Below, piece after piece: positions 62,331 through 64,000 of a stretch of DNA of 64,000 bases. The DNA is from Komagataeibacter sp. FXV3. Lineage in GTDB: Bacteria; Pseudomonadota; Alphaproteobacteria; Acetobacterales; Acetobacteraceae. A program made the position numbers and the translations under genes. A model generated the notes under the pieces. The model ran no database searches, was not told the origin of the DNA, and worked only from the letters and a program-made list of their open reading frames with translations. The stretch lies in assembly GCF_015155755.1 (NCBI RefSeq), contig NZ_VWPI01000124.1, positions 1 through 64,000 on the forward strand. The letters are read 5' to 3'. Numbering within the stretch: the first letter of the stretch is position 1; each line of letters opens with the position of its first letter.

Positions 62331-63134
62331 TTAGAACCGGTAGGCGATACCGGCGGAAACGACGGTCGGGTCCAGCGAGTCGTGGGCCGTGACGCGGGGC
62401 ATTTCCTGTGCATTGTTGCCTTCGGCCCATGCGTGCATGCGCACGAACATCTGCTTCACGTCGAAGTTGAAGAACCAGTTGCCAACCAGCTGGTAATCCA
62501 CACCGGCATTGATGGACGGGCCACCGGTGAAGCCTGCGTTCAGCTTGCCGGTAATGCCGTTGTTCGCAGCGCTCATGTTATGGAACCACATGAACGTGCC
62601 GCCAACACCCACATACGGGTTCAGGCGCTTGTGCGGACGGAAATGCCACGCGACGGTCACCGTCGGCGGCAGCACCCAGGCGCTGCCCACGTCAAGCTTG
62701 CCACCCACCCGGCCACCTTCGGCCGCCACTTCATGACGGGTGCTGGTCGCGATCAGGTCCAGCGAGATGTTGTCGGTCAGGAAGTATTCGAACGTCAGTT
62801 CCGGCATGACCTGGTTGGTGGTCTTGATGCGGGTGCCGTTCAGCGGGGTATAGCCGCTGCCGGTGTTCAGCCATGCACGGCTGTCACGATCTTCCGGCAG
62901 GACGCCAACGGCGGACAGACGGATCATGAAGTCACCCTTGCCCAGGCCGATCTTGGTGGTGGAGCAGGTCTGGAAGATACCGCAGTGACCCTTGGGCTGC
63001 GCCACCGGTACGGGCTGCGCCAGCGGTGCGTTGACGTAGGTGGAGGGCGCTGTCGTCTGCGCATGGACCGCGACGGGGGCCAGTGCCGTGGCGCCCAGTG
63101 CAGCCGACATGGCGAGTTTACGGATGTTCTTCAT
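62331..63134 (-). CDS. OmpW-family outer-membrane protein
   Basis: 267 residues with a signal peptide (KLAMSAALGATALAPVAVHAQ). The family pattern GKGDFMIRLSAVGVLPED, then eight strands ending AGIAYRF with the C-terminal Phe is complete. A loop insert (QTTAPSTYVNAPLAQPVPVAQ and a Cys pair CGIFQTC) precedes the barrel. OmpW proteins make small hydrophobic channels; in E. coli ompW is FNR-controlled. It shares a transcript with hemN. Confidence 0.9.
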   Translation of the reverse strand: MKNIRKLAMSAALGATALAPVAVHAQTTAPSTYVNAPLAQPVPVAQPKGHCGIFQTCSTTKIGLGKGDFMIRLSAVGVLPEDRDSRAWLNTGSGYTPLNGTRIKTTNQVMPELTFEYFLTDNISLDLIATSTRHEVAAEGGRVGGKLDVGSAWVLPPTVTVAWHFRPHKRLNPYVGVGGTFMWFHNMSAANNGITGKLNAGFTGGPSINAGVDYQLVGNWFFNFDVKQMFVRMHAWAEGNNAQEMPRVTAHDSLDPTVVSAGIAYRF

Positions 63135-63239
63135 CGTGAGCGGACCCTAGTTTATTCCGGCTGGCATGCAGGCGGGATCGTTAAGAATGTTCAATTTGAT
63201 TTGTCAGGTGCAGAAATCACGCCCACCTAACATTCGGCT

Positions 63240-63253
63240 TTGATGTGAATCAA
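63240..63253. promoter_or_regulatory. FNR/ANR box upstream of ompW-hemN
   Basis: TTGATGTGAATCAA is a perfect match to the consensus TTGAT-N4-ATCAA. It lies about 107 bases upstream of the ompW start and directly after the stop of the GNAT-like gene. FNR-type regulators bind when oxygen is low. Confidence 0.88.
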
Positions 63254-63718
63254 TCAGGATGGGTGAAGTATTTCCTTATTAGGGTCCAGCCTGACTGTTC
63301 TTTCGGTAATGTGGCTTGTTGAACACAGTTTCCGGACCGTGGCGTCCTGATTTAGCACCCGGTTACTATGGGACAGTGTGCGTATTGCATCACACCCCAT
63401 TTCCCGGGCCAGTGTTTCCATGGCGGGTAGCAGTGCATCAATGATCTGCTGCTGGTGGGTATAGGACAGGGTCAGGATATAATCCGCCGTCAGCGTGTCG
63501 CCTGAATACAGGTCGAACCCGCGGCGGAAGGTGGCCATGGCGCATGGCGGGCGGCCGGGGCCGTAATGGGCGACCAGGATGCCCTCATGCACGCGGGTCC
63601 CCGACCGGGTCATCCTGCGTCCGATGCGTATCCAGTCCCGCAGCGAGATATGCGGCAGCGATATCCGGATCAGGGGATAAAGGAGCGGCACATCTGTTCG
63701 GTCCAGTCGTCGGACCAT
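63254..63718 (-). CDS. GNAT-like protein of unknown function
   Basis: 154 residues from ATG at 63718. The start MVRRLDRTDVPLLYPLIRISLPHISLRDW, the central beta stretch with HEGILVAHYGPGRPPCAMATFRRGFD, and the later helix/strand pattern resemble an N-acetyltransferase fold, but no classic acetyl-CoA loop is visible, so function is unknown. It lies between two FNR boxes, one just downstream and one upstream, suggesting low-oxygen expression. A TTG 13 codons earlier and a GTG seven codons earlier are other possible starts. Confidence 0.55.
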   Translation of the reverse strand: MVRRLDRTDVPLLYPLIRISLPHISLRDWIRIGRRMTRSGTRVHEGILVAHYGPGRPPCAMATFRRGFDLYSGDTLTADYILTLSYTHQQQIIDALLPAMETLAREMGCDAIRTLSHSNRVLNQDATVRKLCSTSHITERTVRLDPNKEILHPS

Positions 63719-63818
63719 GGGCGGGGGGACGGCCTGCACGCGTCGGATTTTCCTCAAGAGCTTGGGGATTTTTTCTATGATACGTGTCTGTTTACCTGAT
63801 ATTTCCCGGCGGGACGCA

Positions 63819-63832
63819 TTGATTTACATCAA
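63819..63832. promoter_or_regulatory. second FNR/ANR box
   Basis: TTGATTTACATCAA is a second perfect consensus match. It lies between the leftward GNAT-like gene and the rightward small frames, so it could control either. A TATCAT hexamer on the minus strand at 63777-63782 is a possible -10 for the leftward gene, although the spacing is not the classic -41.5. Confidence 0.85.
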
Positions 63833-63892
63833 ACCATCCGCCATACTCGGCGCTCTTGGCAAATGCATTAGTGTATTTCTAGGGAGCCAGGC

Positions 63893-63940
63893 ATGTCCGG
63901 TTACTTCGGCGCCGGAACGCAGGCGCCTGAAAGTGATTAG
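63893..63940 (+). CDS. possible 15-residue leader peptide
   Basis: ATG TCC GGT ... TAG encodes MSGYFGAGTQAPESD. AGGGAG sits seven bases before the ATG, a strong ribosome site, and the stop is eight bases before the start of the next frame. It may couple or attenuate translation of that gene, or be a tiny protein in its own right. It is short enough to arise by chance. Confidence 0.35.
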   Translation: MSGYFGAGTQAPESD

Positions 63941-63948
63941 GAATAATT

Positions 63949-64000
63949 ATGTCGGATATGCCTTCGTGTCAGTTTGAATCGAGGCCTCGGCGTATCGTCA
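63949..64000 (+). CDS. start of a gene running off the right edge
   Basis: ATG at 63949 follows TTAGGAATAATT and begins MSDMPSCQFESRPRRIV before the window ends. Seventeen codons cannot be assigned to a family. The good ribosome site and upstream FNR box suggest a real, oxygen-responsive gene. Confidence 0.4.
   Translation, partial: MSDMPSCQFESRPRRIV

Noticed and set aside
1-64000. CRISPR arrays, phage genes, insertion sequences, restriction-modification or toxin-antitoxin genes
   Set aside because: No regularly spaced repeats, transposase motifs or such gene pairs were found; the repeat copies lack coding capacity.

Overview
The window reads as a stretch of chromosome from an acetic acid bacterium (Acetobacteraceae; a Komagataeibacter/Gluconacetobacter-type genome is my best inference). 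The grounds are high GC coding sequence, two large outer-membrane porins, hopanoid-transport genes (HpnL/HpnN), a split F0-only ATP synthase operon, a regulatory PTS locus with a short HPr kinase, and a hemE-linked replication origin as in other alphaproteobacteria. No species assignment can be proved from the sequence alone. There is no prophage, transposase, CRISPR array or rRNA operon. Coding content is almost entirely housekeeping, so the most interesting signals are in the spacers.

Layout. 1-3.6 kb: 3'-truncated pyruvate kinase, a His/Ala-rich SH3 exported protein, and a moeB/ThiF-like gene overlapping a DsrE-like gene. 3.8-8.5 kb: DUF2939 and DUF3126 proteins, a small exported protein, a DcaP-like porin and an aquaporin with altered NPA boxes. 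8.6-12.4 kb: riboflavin operon (FMN riboswitch, ribD-ribE-ribBA-ribH), interrupted by a dispersed palindromic repeat. 12.5-16.3 kb: hpnL-hpnN with a strong terminator. 16.4-23.2 kb: an oxidoreductase, a second porin, two small proteins, a TPP-riboswitch-controlled ThiY-like binding protein and a lone cytochrome b. 23.4-33.7 kb: tRNA-Arg, a lone RND pump, an SDR, gmk, an MFS exporter, mlaE-mlaF, radA and yigZ. 34-39.3 kb: two glycosyltransferases and the F0 ATP synthase operon (atpI-B-E-F'-F). 39.5-48.3 kb: exported protein, purH, pabC/pabB and the regulatory PTS operon hprK-rapZ-EIIA-HPr-EI. 48.4-51.1 kb: ridA, tRNA-Ala(CGC), yggT, DUF2501, and hemJ/HAD.

51.1-53.4 kb holds hemE, a candidate chromosomal origin (52.17-52.58 kb) and maf, followed by tRNA-Ala(GGC). 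The spacer has an AT-rich tract, several DnaA-box-like 9-mers and 12 GTAC tetramers in 242 bp. That GTAC cluster is the most striking unexplained signal in the window.

53.7-64 kb: an RmlC-like protein lacking a key His, a MATE exporter, a structured intergenic region that looks like a small RNA gene, etfA-etfB-ETF-QO, a 2OG-Fe(II) oxygenase, and an ompW-hemN pair. Two perfect FNR/ANR boxes lie around the ompW-hemN and GNAT-like genes. Six copies of one repeat, able to fold as an outer stem enclosing two hairpins, are scattered through intergenic spacers. Start codons were re-chosen by Shine-Dalgarno spacing and family N-termini; several differ from the longest open frame.
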